Shown here piece after piece: positions 5,558 through 5,665 of a DNA stretch of 5,665 bases (positions are counted from its first letter, which is position 1; each line of letters starts with the position of its first letter). Source of the stretch: Actinomycetes bacterium (lineage in GTDB: Bacteria > Actinomycetota > Acidimicrobiia > Acidimicrobiales > RAAP-2); the NCBI GenBank assembly GCA_021849435.1, contig JAJZSX010000179.1, positions 1-5,665 on the forward strand. The letters run 5' to 3'. The position numbers and the translations under genes were made by a program. The notes below the pieces were generated by a model. That model saw only the letters and a list, made by a program, of their open reading frames with translations, was not told the origin of the DNA and made no database searches.

Positions 5558-5665
5558 GGCCGACCTTCTGATGACGGCGACCGACGGCGTCGAGCGTCTG
5601 GTGAACGGCGTTGATCACGTCGTCCACCGACGGCAGCGCCGCGGTCTCCAAGGACTTGGAATAGG
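5550..5665 (-). CDS. pdhB: Pyruvate dehydrogenase E1 beta subunit, C-terminal end only
   Basis: Reading the minus strand from 5663 to the TGA at 5552-5550 gives 37 residues beginning YSKSLETAALPSVDDVINAV and ending in a short basic tail. This matches the C-terminal end of E1-beta subunits of PDH and branched-chain complexes, where a segment of the form SxxLExAxLPSVDDV precedes a last helix. The rest of the gene lies beyond the right edge. The stop overlaps the pdhC start (shared bases ATGATTGA, 5550-5557), so the two genes are in one operon, and an E1-alpha gene is expected further upstream. With only the tail visible, pyruvate cannot be told from branched-chain specificity here. Confidence 0.75.
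   Translation of the reverse strand, partial: YSKSLETAALPSVDDVINAVHQTLDAVGRRHQKVGHD

Noticed and set aside
1..5665. tRNA, rRNA, CRISPR arrays, insertion-sequence ends or phage attachment sites
   Set aside because: I looked for cloverleaf 3' ends, regularly spaced repeats, transposase motifs and long terminal inverted repeats and saw none.

Overview
The window looks like chromosomal DNA from a GC-rich bacterium, most likely an actinobacterium. The support is a strong G/C preference at third codon positions, Ala/Pro-rich linkers, and Actinobacteria-like enzyme families; the lineage is an inference. It holds four complete protein genes, one truncated gene at the right edge, and one damaged or partial coding stretch at the left edge. 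I see no tRNA, rRNA, CRISPR array, insertion sequence or phage gene, and no gene cluster that forms a new system. The content is mostly ordinary lipid and acyl-CoA metabolism.

Left part (1-2009, all genes on the minus strand). Positions 1-397 contain protein-like sequence on the minus strand, but it is split across reading frames. It is probably a decayed gene, or one with sequencing errors. A membrane fatty-acid desaturase (398-1510) with all three histidine boxes follows. Just upstream of it (1568-1592) lies a cluster of ACTGG/CCAGT half-sites forming nested palindromes, a good operator candidate. Positions 1593-2009 have no convincing gene, only a 12-bp perfect palindrome and a GC-rich hairpin.

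Middle (2010-2863). A small exported protein with a clear signal peptide and two cysteines (2010-2501, minus) is not one I recognise. It is separated from a divergent plus-strand gene by 362 bases that contain short inverted repeats and weak promoter-like sequences.

Right part (2864-5665). A glutaryl-CoA dehydrogenase (2864-4048, plus) keeps the residues that distinguish this enzyme from other acyl-CoA dehydrogenases. It converges on a pyruvate dehydrogenase operon on the minus strand: the tail of the E1-beta gene (5550-5665) overlaps by 8 bases the start of the lipoyl-bearing E2 gene (4277-5557). A 26-base hairpin just after the E2 stop probably terminates that operon. Functionally, the dehydrogenase converts glutaryl-CoA (from lysine, tryptophan or aromatic breakdown) to crotonyl-CoA, which feeds acetyl-CoA. 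PDH makes acetyl-CoA from pyruvate, and the desaturase modifies the fatty acids built from it. The genes share a metabolic theme, but nothing in the sequence shows co-regulation.
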